64,000 nucleotides of DNA from Bradyrhizobium niftali (GCF_004571025.1 NZ_SPQT01000017.1:124001-188000); one strand, 5' to 3'; shown: positions 25,511-33,940, numbered from the stretch's first letter. Notes: generated from the letters alone by a model not told the origin. Numbers and translations: made by a program.

Positions 25511-27820
25511 ATGTCAGTTCGGCGAAATTGGGGATCATCATCGGTGGGCGTTGCTTTGTGGGAAAGGAAACATCGTTGGTTTGGCACCGCAGCTGCGATC
25601 AACATGACGATGCTTGGTTCGGTCGCATTCGTATCTGTTGAACTCTCGCCTTCCCAGGCGCAGGCCCAGAGCAGCAATTTGCCACCGGTCACCGTCGAAG
25701 CGCCGGACGCACCGAAGACGCGCAGCACCGCCGCGTCCAATCGGCGCCCACGATCTTCGCCTGCGGCCTCGACGAGCCGGCGCGCCAACGCGGCGGCCGA
25801 TCCGAACCGGACTCCGCAGGCGGCCGGAGGCGCGAATGGTGCGACGACCGGCTATGTCGCGACCAGCAGCGCTGCCGGCACCAAGACCAACACGCCGCTG
25901 ATCGAGACGCCGCAGTCTCTCTCGGTCGTGACCAGGAAGGAGCTCGAGGATCGCAACGTCCAGACGCTCAAGGACGCCGTCAACTACACGCCCGGCGTCA
26001 CGACCTCGGCATTCGGATACGATCCGCGCTTCGACAGCTTCTACATTCGCGGCTTTGACGTGACCTATACGGGCATCTATAGGGATGGCCTGCGTCAGGG
26101 CGGCGGCAATTTCGCCATTCCCAAGATCGAGCCCTATGGGCTCGAGAGCGTGTCGATTCTCCGGGGGCCGGCCTCCGGCCTTTACGGCCTCGGCTCTCCG
26201 GGCGGCATCGTCGATGTCACGACGAAGCGGCCGCCGATGACAGCGTTCGGCGAAGTCCAGTTGCAGACCGGCAATTACGATCGCTACCAGGGCAGCTTCG
26301 ACGTCGGCGGACCGGTCCCCGGCAGCGACCAATTGTACTACCGGCTGACGGGCTTGCTGCGCGACGCCAAGACCTGGTTTCCCGGCAATGACGACGACCG
26401 CGCCTACATTGCACCTGCCCTGACCTGGAAGCCGAACCTCGATACGTCGTTCACGATCCTCGGCGAATATCAGACCAGCCGCACCGCTGCGAGCATCGGA
26501 AACGCTCGTACAGCCGATGGCAAGCTGACCAACATCTACTCGAACGACCCGGCGTTCAGCGCCATGGACCAGCAACAGTTCCGTATCGGTTATGCGTTCG
26601 AGCACAACGTCAACGACACATGGACCGTACGGCAGAATTTCCGGTTCTATCAGGTCAACACGGACGCGAAATACGTCCAGATTGACAAGATCGACGACGC
26701 GACCCACACCGCGACGCGTTCGGCCTGGCGAATCCAGGACAATTTCAGGACCGCGACTCTCGACAATCAGGCCGAAGCCAAGTTCACGCTCGGCTCTGTC
26801 AAGAATACCGTCCTGTTCGGCACCGACTACAGTCATTCCTACTACGACGACAGGATCGGATGGGGAGCGGCGCCAGATCTCGACCTTCTGACCATGAACT
26901 ACGGCGCGCAGGCGATCGCCTCGCCGGCTTTCTCGATCTTCACCAAACAGTCGATCGACGAGATGGGGGTCTATGTGCAGGAGCAGGCCAGGCTCGGAAG
27001 ATTCATTCTGACGCTCAATGGCCGCCAGAGCTGGGTCTCGCAGAGCACGACGACGACTCTCGACGGAACTCCGGTCACCCAGAAGCCTTCGGCCTTCACC
27101 GGTCGCGCCGGCCTGAGCTATCTGTTCGACAGCGGCGTTGCGCCCTATGTCAGCTACGCCACGTCGTTCAGCCCACAAACCGGCGTCGATGTGACGGGGG
27201 CCACGTTCAAGCCGACCACGGGCGAGCAGACGGAAGCGGGCATCAAATATCAGATGCCTCATGTCCCGCTGCTGCTGACCGGCGCGGTCTTCAACATCAA
27301 GCAGGACAACGTTCTGCGCACCGATCCAAACGCCATTGCGTTCCTGGCAGCAACCGGACAGATCGAGTCCAAGGGGGTGGAGCTCGAGGCCAAGCTGGCG
27401 CTCAAGCCGGGCTTCGATCTCACCGCGGCCTATACCCACCTCAGCGTCGTGATCACGCGCGGCAATACCGATACGACGGGCAACGAGTATTCCGGCATCC
27501 CGAGAGACTCGTTCGCGGCCTTCGGTAAATACACGTTCCAGTCCGGCACGCCGGTGGAAGGACTGGGACTGGGCCTCGGCGGGCGCTACATCGGCGCCAA
27601 TTTCGGCGACGACCAGAATACGTTCGAGAATGCGGCCGTGACGCTGTTCGACGCCGTCATCGACTATGATGTCGGCAAGCTCGACCGGAGATTCCAGGGG
27701 GCCTACATGCGCTTGAACGCCACGAATCTGTTCGACAAGAAGTATGACACTTGCCAGTCCGGTTATTGCTACGCTGGCGCGCGGCGTCAGGTGATCGGGA
27801 CGCTGAGCTATCGGTGGTAA
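25511..27820 (+). CDS. TonB-dependent siderophore receptor
   Basis: A 769-residue outer-membrane receptor. A long N-terminal leader ends near SQAQAQSS; an Ala/Pro/Arg-rich linker follows, then the plug (about 120-240: ETPQSLSVVTRKELEDRN, YIRGFDVTYTGIYRDG, SILRGPASGLYG, SPGGIVDVTTKRP). The barrel ends in RRQVIGTLSYRW with a terminal aromatic. The closest types are hydroxamate siderophore receptors such as FhuA/FoxA, from CYAGARRQ and NLFDKKYD. The start is uncertain: ATG 25511 lacks a clear ribosome site, and in-frame GTG codons lie slightly downstream. It is probably Fur-regulated, but I could not mark a Fur box. An 843-residue minus-strand frame over it is antisense. Confidence 0.92.
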   Translation: MSVRRNWGSSSVGVALWERKHRWFGTAAAINMTMLGSVAFVSVELSPSQAQAQSSNLPPVTVEAPDAPKTRSTAASNRRPRSSPAASTSRRANAAADPNRTPQAAGGANGATTGYVATSSAAGTKTNTPLIETPQSLSVVTRKELEDRNVQTLKDAVNYTPGVTTSAFGYDPRFDSFYIRGFDVTYTGIYRDGLRQGGGNFAIPKIEPYGLESVSILRGPASGLYGLGSPGGIVDVTTKRPPMTAFGEVQLQTGNYDRYQGSFDVGGPVPGSDQLYYRLTGLLRDAKTWFPGNDDDRAYIAPALTWKPNLDTSFTILGEYQTSRTAASIGNARTADGKLTNIYSNDPAFSAMDQQQFRIGYAFEHNVNDTWTVRQNFRFYQVNTDAKYVQIDKIDDATHTATRSAWRIQDNFRTATLDNQAEAKFTLGSVKNTVLFGTDYSHSYYDDRIGWGAAPDLDLLTMNYGAQAIASPAFSIFTKQSIDEMGVYVQEQARLGRFILTLNGRQSWVSQSTTTTLDGTPVTQKPSAFTGRAGLSYLFDSGVAPYVSYATSFSPQTGVDVTGATFKPTTGEQTEAGIKYQMPHVPLLLTGAVFNIKQDNVLRTDPNAIAFLAATGQIESKGVELEAKLALKPGFDLTAAYTHLSVVITRGNTDTTGNEYSGIPRDSFAAFGKYTFQSGTPVEGLGLGLGGRYIGANFGDDQNTFENAAVTLFDAVIDYDVGKLDRRFQGAYMRLNATNLFDKKYDTCQSGYCYAGARRQVIGTLSYRW

Positions 27821-27838
27821 CGGGATTCGCGCGGCATC

Positions 27839-27960
27839 GTCATTGCGAGCCAACGGGTCCGCGCGAAGCGCGGCCCGATGACAGGCTCCGCGAAGCAATC
27901 CAGAAATGCGCCCGCGGAGACAGTCTGGATTGCTTCGTCGCAAGAGCTCCTCGCAATGAC
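27839..27960 (+). repeat. Dispersed palindromic element A, copy 1
   Basis: Bounded by GTCATTGCGAG (27839-27849) and its exact complement CTCGCAATGAC (27950-27960). Inside, CTCCGCGAAGCAATCCAG and CTGGATTGCTTCG form a second inverted pair. The left arm (27846-27903) is the reverse complement of the right arm of copy 2. Confidence 0.9.
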
Positions 27961-27997
27961 GGAGTATGAGGCAAGAGCATCGTTCTCCAAGTACCGC

Positions 27998-28119
27998 TGT
28001 CATTCCCCGCCTTGTGCGCACTGGCGCACTGCGGCGGGGAATCCAGTACGCCGCAGCTTCTCGATTCAATCACCACCGTCTCAGAGTACTGGATCGCCCG
28101 GTCAAGCAGGGCGATGACA
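27998..28119 (+). repeat. Dispersed element B, copy 1
   Basis: A 122-bp unit beginning TGTCATTCCCCGCCTTGTGC and ending with GGGCGATGACA, with GGCGGGGAATCCAGTACGCC inside. It is repeated at 28301-28422 with the same length. The ends TGTCAT and ATGACA are inverted. Confidence 0.9.
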
Positions 28120-28149
28120 CCGAGTGTGGGGCGAAACTGTCTCCACACC

Positions 28150-28263
28150 GTCATTGCGAGCACAGCGAAGCAATCCAGAATCTTTGCGCGGTGGCAGTCT
28201 GGATTGCTTCGCGGAGCCTGTCATCGGGCCGCGCTTCGCGCGGACCCGTTGGCTCGCAATGAC
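28150..28263 (+). repeat. Dispersed palindromic element A, copy 2 (long arm on the other side)
   Basis: The same outer ends GTCATTGCGAG (28150-28160) and CTCGCAATGAC (28253-28263) as copy 1, but the CGGAGCCTGTCATCGGGCC segment is now on the right, inverted relative to copy 1. Confidence 0.9.
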
Positions 28264-28300
28264 GGAGTATGAGGCATCGACTTCGTCCTCCAAATACAAC

Positions 28301-28422
28301 TGTCATTCCCCGCCTTGTGCGCACTTGCGCACTGGGGCGGGGAATCCAGTACGCCGCGGCCTCTCGGCTGAGCCACTACTGTCTCGGAGTACTGGATCGC
28401 CCGGTCAAGCCGGGCGATGACA
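28301..28422 (+). repeat. Dispersed element B, copy 2
   Basis: The second 122-bp copy, highly similar to 27998-28119; differences cluster in the central loop. Together the four units make a direct A-B-A-B array between the receptor gene and the island. Confidence 0.9.
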
Positions 28423-28439
28423 GCGAGCAGTTGGATGCA

Positions 28440-28745
28440 GACACGCCTTCGCAGCCTCGCGGCGGATTTCGCCCGAGCTTTGCTTCGTCTCTCCACCCTC
28501 TAAGCCAAGAGGGCGCAGGGAAGGCCGGGTGCCAGCTGGCACCCGCGGTCCGCTGCGCGAAAAGCACACGCAGGAAGAACCGCACAGCAGCATACAGGTG
28601 TAGCCAATCACTCGGCCTTCCCTGCGCAGTGGTTGGACGGCTTATGCCGTGCTCTCCCGGGAGCCGAGTTCGTTCTGGCCTCCCTCGCCTTCGCAGAATT
28701 CACCGGCATCGCGCCGGTTGACGCGACTGCCGCCTCCGCAAGAGC
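28440..28745. repeat. Part of a larger dispersed Bradyrhizobium repeat at the island edge
   Basis: A non-coding stretch including CAGGGAAGGCCGGGTGCCAG, GAAAAGCACACGCAGGAAGA and GGTGTAGCCAATCACTCGGC. I recall this text as one half of a composite intergenic repeat in Bradyrhizobium genomes. It has inverted pairs (GGTGCCAGCTGGCACC is a 16-bp perfect palindrome) and stops in all frames. Confidence 0.5.
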
Positions 28746-28978
28746 TTGACCGTAGCAACGACGGCCAGGACCACACGTCTATATTTTGGCATTCGGTGAA
28801 ACACGCCGAAACTAAGAAATCACTTTAAAACAAGCGCTTTTCGAATAGCCTGATGCGGGCTGTTTCAGCGGGCTTCACCAAAATAAGGGCCCGGCCCTAA
28901 GCCTTTCAGCGTCCGCACGACAAACTGAAAGCCCCAAAGCCGAGCCCTTTGGTCTCAAGCCTTAGGAGCCGAAACCAC

Positions 28979-30385
28979 ATGGATACTAGCATTGTCCCCT
29001 CCCTAGCCGGCAAGCGGGGCCGCAATAGCAGCGTCATTCTGACCGACCGCACGTGCGAAAAGCGGGTCGCCAAACGGACCAAGTTCTACGACCGCAAATG
29101 CCCTGGTCTCTACGTCAGCATCACGACGGCGGGGGTTGCGACCTTCTCCTTCAAGTTCACCGACCGGCAGACCGGCAAGCAGCGCACCGGCTGGCTTGGC
29201 ATCTACAATCCGGAGACCTTCACGGTCGAGGACGCCCGCAGCAAGGTCTACGGCCTCAAGGGCATGGGCGGCAATTCCCTCGCTGAGACGTTCCGCGACC
29301 AGAAGGCAGCAAAGGCCAAGCGCGGCAAGACCGTCGCCGAGATCATCGACGAGCGCATCGCGTGGATGAAAACGCTGGTCAAAAAGCCGGATGGCGAGAT
29401 GCGGCCCCGACTGGAAAGCTGGGAGAACACGGCAAGCCACCTCAACCGCTTCATCCGCCCCCGTCTCGGTAAGAAGTTGGCCATGGAGGTCACCAAGCAC
29501 GACATCGCGACACTGTCGAACGACATCGTCGAGGGCAGTTTCGGCGTTCCGTCGCTCAGTAATGCGCGGCACATGCGAAAAGCCGCCTCCGGACTTTTCA
29601 ACTGGGCGGCAGAAGCGGGCCGCGACTATGTGACGGCCAGTCCCTGCGTCAACCTGCCGAAGCTAGACCCCGAGCATCCCCGCACCCGAGTCCTCTCCGA
29701 GGATGAGATCAGGATGTTCTGGCATGGCCTCGACCGCAACGACCTGCCTTGGGATCGCAAGACCCGCCTCGCGCTCAAGTTCGAGCTGGTCACCATGCTG
29801 CGCTCACGTGAATTGCTTGGCGCCCACCCGGATGAACTGTTCGACCTGGATGGCGATAATCCCCGCTTTGACGTACCGCTCAAACGCGTCAAGAAGCGGC
29901 GCGTGATTCAGCAGCCGTTGTCGGATCTCGCCGTGGAGATCATCAGGGAAGCGCTAGCCTCCGTGGACCAGCAGTTCATCTTCGAGAGCCCCGTGTACAA
30001 GGGCCAGCCGATCCATCGGAAAGCGATGGCCGCCGCGCTGCGAGGCACCAAGCACGAGACAAACAAAGACAAGACCAAGACACCAGGGCTCTGTGAGCTA
30101 TTGGGGCTTAAGCCGTTCACGCCACACGACCTCCGCCGGACGGCAGCGACCTTGGCCGGCGACCTCGGCTTCGACGACGCGTGGATTGCGAAGTGCCTCG
30201 ACCACGTCGCCAGCAAAAAATCGGAACAGATCGTGCCGACCGTTACCGGCAAGGTCTACAGCCACTCGAAGCGGATGAAGGAGAAACGCGCGGTGTTGGA
30301 CGGCGTCGCGGCCGAGCTGAGGCGAATCGTCGGCGTGCCTCTCGCTAAGGCCCTGGAGCAGAAGGAGCCACGGGTCGCTGCCTGA
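28979..30385 (+). CDS. Tyrosine recombinase / integrase
   Basis: A 468-residue integrase with an N-terminal Arm-binding domain (about 15-90), a SAM-like core-binding domain (about 125-225) and a C-terminal catalytic domain. Active-site residues are visible as LRSRELLGAHPDEL (first Arg), HDLRRTAATL (His-x-x-Arg) and the probable nucleophile in KVYSH. All parts look intact. ATG 28979 has AGGAG about 11 bases before it; an in-frame TTG 30 bases earlier is less likely. P4-type integrases usually sit beside a tRNA gene, but none is visible in the 230 bases upstream. Confidence 0.9.
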   Translation: MDTSIVPSLAGKRGRNSSVILTDRTCEKRVAKRTKFYDRKCPGLYVSITTAGVATFSFKFTDRQTGKQRTGWLGIYNPETFTVEDARSKVYGLKGMGGNSLAETFRDQKAAKAKRGKTVAEIIDERIAWMKTLVKKPDGEMRPRLESWENTASHLNRFIRPRLGKKLAMEVTKHDIATLSNDIVEGSFGVPSLSNARHMRKAASGLFNWAAEAGRDYVTASPCVNLPKLDPEHPRTRVLSEDEIRMFWHGLDRNDLPWDRKTRLALKFELVTMLRSRELLGAHPDELFDLDGDNPRFDVPLKRVKKRRVIQQPLSDLAVEIIREALASVDQQFIFESPVYKGQPIHRKAMAAALRGTKHETNKDKTKTPGLCELLGLKPFTPHDLRRTAATLAGDLGFDDAWIAKCLDHVASKKSEQIVPTVTGKVYSHSKRMKEKRAVLDGVAAELRRIVGVPLAKALEQKEPRVAA

Positions 30386-30603
30386 TTGCGTTCCCGCCTC
30401 TGGAGCGCCCAACACCGCCCGTGCGCACCCCGCGGGCATTCAGTTCCATCCAACTACTTAACATGTATTGGGAATTTCCTCTCATCTTTGGCAGCAGGTG
30501 TTGTATGGCGGCTACAGCAATTTCAAGGCGAGCGACTTACTCTTTGCGGGCAAGCGGGCGAACACGCCGATAATTGAACTCGTTAGTCTGGGGAGATACT
30601 CGC

Positions 30604-31383
30604 ATGAAAAAGCTTTTTGCGGCTGCGGCCGGAACTTTGGCTCTGGCACTGGCGGCTCCCGCAAGCGCGGCGGATCTAGCTGCGCGTCCCTACACCAAGG
30701 CTCCGGCCCCGATGGTCGCCGCCATCTACGACTGGAGCGGCTTCTACATCGGCATCAACGGTGGCTGGGGTACGAGCCGAAATTGCTGGGACTTCGTGGA
30801 TACGACTGGCGTTGTGACGGGCGTCGTCGGCACGCTGGTCGACGACGGCTGTCATGACTCATCGGGCGGCACGGTTGGTGGTCAGGTCGGCTACCGCTGG
30901 CAGTCAGCCAATTGGGTGTTTGGCGTGGAAGGCCAGGGTAACTGGGCCGACTTCAGCGGAAACAACATCAGCCCGACTGCCCTGGGTCAGCAGAACCGTA
31001 CGCGGATCGATGCCTTCGGCCTGATTACCGGCCAGATCGGCTATGCCTGGAATAACGTTTTGTTCTACGTGAAGGGTGGCGCCGCCGTGGTCGACGACAA
31101 ATACGACCTCATCGTCGCGCCAGGATTCGTGGGTGCAGGCACTGTCTTCGGTTCGGCCCGCGACACCCGCTGGGGTGGAACGGTCGGCGCGGGTGTCGAA
31201 TTTGGCTTCGCCCCGAACTGGTCGGTGGGCGTCGAGTACAATCACATCTTCCTTGGCGATCGTAACGTCGACTTCAACTTCGCCGGCGCGTTCGTTCAGA
31301 CCGAACGCGTCCGCCAGGACGTCGATATGGCTCTCGTCCGCGTGAACTACCGTTGGGGCGGCCCCGCGATCGCCAGGTACTGA
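30604..31383 (+). CDS. Omp25/RopB-like outer-membrane beta-barrel protein
   Basis: A 259-residue protein with a signal peptide (MKKLFAAAAGTLALALAAPASA). An eight-stranded barrel of the OMP_b-brl type follows, with DWSGFYIGINGGWG after the signal, GGQVGYRWQSANWVFGVEGQ and the terminal strand VDMALVRVNYRWGG. Such porin-like proteins are abundant in rhizobial outer membranes. It is a monocistronic gene closed by a strong terminator at 31405-31436. The 218 bases between the integrase and this gene hold only its promoter region. Confidence 0.9.
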   Translation: MKKLFAAAAGTLALALAAPASAADLAARPYTKAPAPMVAAIYDWSGFYIGINGGWGTSRNCWDFVDTTGVVTGVVGTLVDDGCHDSSGGTVGGQVGYRWQSANWVFGVEGQGNWADFSGNNISPTALGQQNRTRIDAFGLITGQIGYAWNNVLFYVKGGAAVVDDKYDLIVAPGFVGAGTVFGSARDTRWGGTVGAGVEFGFAPNWSVGVEYNHIFLGDRNVDFNFAGAFVQTERVRQDVDMALVRVNYRWGGPAIARY

Positions 31384-31404
31384 GTAACTCATCGCATTAA
31401 CAAG

Positions 31405-31436
31405 GGCCGGCTCTTTGAGCCGGCCTTCTGCTTTTT
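31405..31436 (+). terminator. Rho-independent terminator of the porin gene
   Basis: GGCCGGCTC (31405-31413), TTT loop, GAGCCGGCC (31417-31425), then a T-rich tail TTCTGCTTTTT. It is a perfect 9-bp GC-rich stem, 21 bases after the stop. Confidence 0.92.
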
Positions 31437-31448
31437 GGGAAACCCCGC

Positions 31449-31754
31449 GTGACAAAGACTCACAAGCCGGTCATCCCTTCGCAGCTCGCCGATGAGCTAA
31501 ACCAAGCATTCGCATCGGCTGAAGCTCACACAATTTGCAGGGCGATCGGGCAGGCACTCAGAGATTTCAACGTCTCAGAAATCTCCAAAAAAACCGGAGT
31601 GCAGCGTACGAGCATCTATCGTGCTTTCGGCAACGAACAGCTTCCTAATTTTTCTACCGTCCTCGGGGTGCTCACGGCCATGGGCTTGCAGTTAAAGGTT
31701 ACCCCCATGCGAGGCGGCCATGAACGAACTCCTGCTCCGCCGGATCAGAACTAG
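31449..31754 (+). CDS. Addiction-module-antidote-like HTH protein (orphan)
   Basis: A 101-residue protein starting at GTG 31449, 12 bases after the upstream terminator. The core AHTICRAIGQALRDFNVSEISKKTGVQRTSIYRAF with NFSTVLGVLTAMGLQLKV matches the HigA-like antidote family (TIGR02684 type), which has a lambda-repressor-like helix-turn-helix. The partner RelE-type killer gene that normally lies just upstream is absent. The next gene overlaps its 3' end by 35 bases, so the three following small genes may form one operon. It could be a stand-alone regulator. Confidence 0.7.
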   Translation: MTKTHKPVIPSQLADELNQAFASAEAHTICRAIGQALRDFNVSEISKKTGVQRTSIYRAFGNEQLPNFSTVLGVLTAMGLQLKVTPMRGGHERTPAPPDQN

Positions 31755-32061
31755 CGCCGGACAATCGGCTCCGCTGGGGAGCGTCTCCGCACCAAACGCC
31801 CAAAAAATCCGTCGATTATTCAGCCTGTTATCGAGCCAGCAAAAGGCTGATATACACTCTGCTCCACACTTGGCCGAAGCGTTTGTAAAGGAATTTAGTC
31901 TCATCGAACAAGTTGCGAACGCGAATGTATCGGTTACCGGACACCGTATTCTCTCGGGAGCGCGCCGCCTCAATTTGCGCGGAACCCGTTCCGAGCATTT
32001 GCAGTTGAATCGCTGGTTCATCTTCATGGAGAAAGGCCATGGGATCGCGCCGGAGATCTAA
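31720..32061 (+). CDS. Hypothetical protein overlapping the antidote-like gene
   Basis: A 113-residue protein, not recognised. It is basic at the start (MNELLLRRIRTSAG), with a helical middle (FSLLSSQQKADIHSAPHLAEAFVKEFSLIEQVANANV) and a basic C-terminal part. GAGGCGG lies a few bases before ATG 31720. The 35-base overlap with the previous gene and the 23-base overlap with the next suggest tight translational coupling. It does not resemble a known RelE, Doc or PIN toxin. Confidence 0.5.
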   Translation: MNELLLRRIRTSAGQSAPLGSVSAPNAQKIRRLFSLLSSQQKADIHSAPHLAEAFVKEFSLIEQVANANVSVTGHRILSGARRLNLRGTRSEHLQLNRWFIFMEKGHGIAPEI

Positions 32062-32239
32062 GCAATCTTCCCCTCTCGGGGAGCGACTTGCCGAAGAAGC
32101 GAAAAGCCTACGTGAACTAGCCAAGACACTGCCGCCGGGGGCCCAGCGAGAAGCTTTATTACGAAAAGCGCGACAAGACGAAGTCGGCGCGCACATAACT
32201 GAGTGGCTTACGTCGCCCGGTTTGCAGCCGCCGAAGTAA
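32039..32239 (+). CDS. Small hypothetical protein, Bradyrhizobium type
   Basis: A 66-residue, charged, probably all-helical protein (MGSRRRSKQSSPLGERLAEEAKSLRELAKTLPPGAQREALLRKARQDE...). I recall similar small proteins (KTLPPGxxREALLRKARQxE) from Bradyrhizobium islands. It overlaps the preceding gene by 23 bases; GGAGAAAGG precedes the ATG. Function is unknown. Confidence 0.6.
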   Translation: MGSRRRSKQSSPLGERLAEEAKSLRELAKTLPPGAQREALLRKARQDEVGAHITEWLTSPGLQPPK

Positions 32240-32345
32240 GGCCGGCCCAGTTGGGGCTCGCTTTCTTGTCCACCCATCTGGTCGGCGCTGCGCCGCCCTT
32301 ATGTTGGCGGAAAGAACAATTTGAGGTCGGCGTCGTTCTGGCCTT

Positions 32346-32588
32346 ATGAAACGGTACTATTTTGACCTCAGAGAGGGTGACGAGATTTTCCCGGATGAGG
32401 AAGGTCTGGAACTCTCAAGCTTAGCGAAGGTGCAAGAAGAGGCGGCTCGCTCGCTGGCCGATATGGCCCGAGATTCTGTGCGCAGCCTAGGGGGCGGTAG
32501 CCATCAGCTGTCGATTGAGGTCCGGGACGACAGCGGTCCGGTACTCCACCTCAAATTCACATTCGAAGTCGAACGTCGAAGGCATTAA
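32346..32588 (+). CDS. DUF6894-like small protein
   Basis: Eighty residues beginning MKRYYFDLREGDEIFPDEEGLEL, followed by AQEEAARSLADMARD-like helix text (here VQEEAARSLADMARDSV) and a closing beta strand (LHLKFTFEVER). This matches a common rhizobial family of about 80 residues, with alternating strands and one helix. No function is known. It stands alone, 50 bases before the frameshifted gene at 32638. Confidence 0.75.
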   Translation: MKRYYFDLREGDEIFPDEEGLELSSLAKVQEEAARSLADMARDSVRSLGGGSHQLSIEVRDDSGPVLHLKFTFEVERRRH

Positions 32589-32637
32589 GGTCGCCCTCGG
32601 CCAGTACCTATTCCGGCCAGTACCCAAAACGCTTGGC

Positions 32638-32855
32638 ATGACTGCTCCCATCTCGATCAAACGCCACGAAGCCGTCCCGGACACCGGCAGCTATGAGGTC
32701 CACTTCGCGGACGGTCGGCCGAGCGTCTATTTCTACTGGGACGACCTGACCGGGCGGCGCTGCGGCCGGATCTGCTGACGCGCAGCGAGGCCGAGGCGAA
32801 GGCCAAGGAGCTGGCACGCATCGAACGTGACAAGCTCGCCTGCGCCAGTGCATGA
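32638..32855 (+). pseudogene. Small conserved protein gene broken by a -1 frameshift
   Basis: ATG 32638 gives MTAPISIKRHEAVPDTGSYE... to FYWDDLTGRR and then, after a lost base near 32760, stops at TGC-TGA. In the -1 frame the expected ending continues: LRPDLLTRSEAEAKAKELARIERDK and a TGA at 32853-32855 that overlaps the next gene as ATGA. Both parts match one Bradyrhizobium small-protein family as I recall it. The kept ATGA junction argues for a recent lesion, a sequencing error or programmed slippage. Confidence 0.75.
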
Positions 32856-33112
32856 AGCACGCTGAGAATCGCCCCTTCGCAGATGCGCAAGTCGCCGCGC
32901 GCAAGCTCCTCGAGCTCGCCGCCGGCGTCGAGCCTATAAACGGGCGCATCCACATCGAGAAGATCAACGCGCCGTTCCTGTCGAAGAACGGCTGCAAGGG
33001 CACCGGCGCGGAATTCGGCGCCGGCATTCGCTACGCGGTCGAGAAAGGCTGGCTCGAACTGCATGAGAGCGGCACCTTCGTGACGCTGCTTCGCATAATT
33101 CGCATAAATTGA
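32852..33112 (+). CDS. Small hypothetical protein, paralogue of the one at 40160
   Basis: Eighty-six residues: MKHAENRPFADAQVAARKLLELA, then a central NGRIHIEKINAPFLSKNG and the ending GWLELHESGTFVTLL. The gene at 40160 encodes the same pattern. It has a winged-helix-like alternation of helices and strands, but no function is known. It starts inside the stop of the frameshifted gene, and repeat R1 begins exactly at its stop codon. Confidence 0.7.
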   Translation: MKHAENRPFADAQVAARKLLELAAGVEPINGRIHIEKINAPFLSKNGCKGTGAEFGAGIRYAVEKGWLELHESGTFVTLLRIIRIN

Positions 33113-33221
33113 ACTGGCCCGCCGGGCTGGCTTGCCCCTTCCGGCCCAGCCTGGAGAGGCAGGCGGCCCTACCGCGCGATCAGCGAGGCGGGGTCGCTGC
33201 GCGTCATTTACTCGCGGATGA
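33112..33221 (+). repeat. Island repeat R1, copy 1
   Basis: About 110 bp containing GGAGAGGCAGGCGGCCCTAC and GGGTCGCTGCGCGTCATTTA, ending CTCGCGGATGAG. It matches 43637-43749 over its whole length with scattered differences. The copy starts at the last base of the upstream stop codon. Confidence 0.85.
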
Positions 33222-33355
33222 GCCCTTCGCAGGGCGCTGCTTCAACCCATACCGGCCACGATGGTCGGCGGGTATCGGTCCGTGATTTGTCGGAACTAGG
33301 AACGAGCTCGTCGCGGCCGAGTTATGGCGACAAACTCACTATGAGGGAGGAAGCC

Positions 33356-33739
33356 ATGGCCCGTGCAACAGCCCATCCAGATCATCACTGCATCTCAAGC
33401 GAAGACATTCAAGGAACCGAAGTTTATGGGGCAGGTGGAAAGAATATCGGAGAGATTGATCACCTCATTATCGACAAGGTGTCAGGTCGTGTGGCCTATG
33501 CCGTCATGAGCTTTGGCGGATTTGTTGGGTTAGGCCACAGCCATTACCCCATACCTTGGGGCGCTCTGACATATGATTCGTCGCTTGGTGGTTTCCGAAC
33601 AAATATCACCGAGCAACAGTTGAGGGATGCGCCTGAGTTCAGTGATGACTCGTGGCAGGATCGAGACTGGGAAACGCGGACCCACCAGTACTACGGGACA
33701 CCTAGTTACTGGGAGTCGCGAGGTGGCTCAGTACGCTAG
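33356..33739 (+). CDS. PRC-barrel domain protein
   Basis: A 127-residue protein with a PRC-barrel (about residues 18-85): CISSEDIQGTEVYGAGGKNIGEIDHLIIDKVSGRVAYAVMSFGGFVGLG and HYPIPWGALTYD. PRC-barrel proteins bind partners in RNA processing, photosynthesis or stress; stand-alone rhizobial ones are usually called stress-related. The C-terminal tail is Tyr/Trp/Arg-rich and acidic. ATG 33356 has GAGGGAGGAAG in front; an in-frame ATG at 33218 starts inside repeat R1. A strong terminator follows. Confidence 0.87.
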   Translation: MARATAHPDHHCISSEDIQGTEVYGAGGKNIGEIDHLIIDKVSGRVAYAVMSFGGFVGLGHSHYPIPWGALTYDSSLGGFRTNITEQQLRDAPEFSDDSWQDRDWETRTHQYYGTPSYWESRGGSVR

Positions 33740-33767
33740 GCAGCGCATGAGCCAGCCCATTAAAAGG

Positions 33768-33799
33768 CCCGCAGTGTTGAAAACACTGTGGGTCTTTTT
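33768..33799 (+). terminator. Rho-independent terminator of the PRC-barrel gene
   Basis: CCCGCAGTGTT, GAA loop, AACACTGTGGG, then TCTTTTT. An 11-bp stem with one G-T pair, 28 bases after the stop codon. Confidence 0.93.
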
Positions 33800-33867
33800 G
33801 TGGCCAGCTGGATGTCCGCTTCGTCCGATACCGACCGCGTTTGGTGCAATTGCAGCAAATGTCGCGA

Positions 33868-33940
33868 TGGGTCATGAGCGTCGGTTTGGCGCAGGGTTGC
33901 AAACTTCCGGTCTACCCCTCTGAACCGACATATATCGGCA
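33868..33940 (+). repeat. Island repeat R2, copy 1
   Basis: GGGTCATGAGCGTCGGTTTGG followed by an ACTTCCGGTCT motif and then GACAT. The same order of motifs recurs at 43431-43492. It lies in the 260-base gap between the PRC-barrel terminator and the end of the ABC binding-protein gene. Confidence 0.6.

Noticed and set aside
25538..28069. Open minus-strand frame of 843 residues
   Set aside because: Antisense to the TonB receptor and running into the repeats; no domain signs.
27839..28422. CRISPR array
   Set aside because: The repeats are over 110 bp, palindromic and only two-fold; there is no spacer pattern and no cas genes.
31449..32061. Classic HigBA or RelBE toxin-antitoxin pair
   Set aside because: The partner gene has no toxin-family motif and lies downstream, not upstream as usual for this antidote family.
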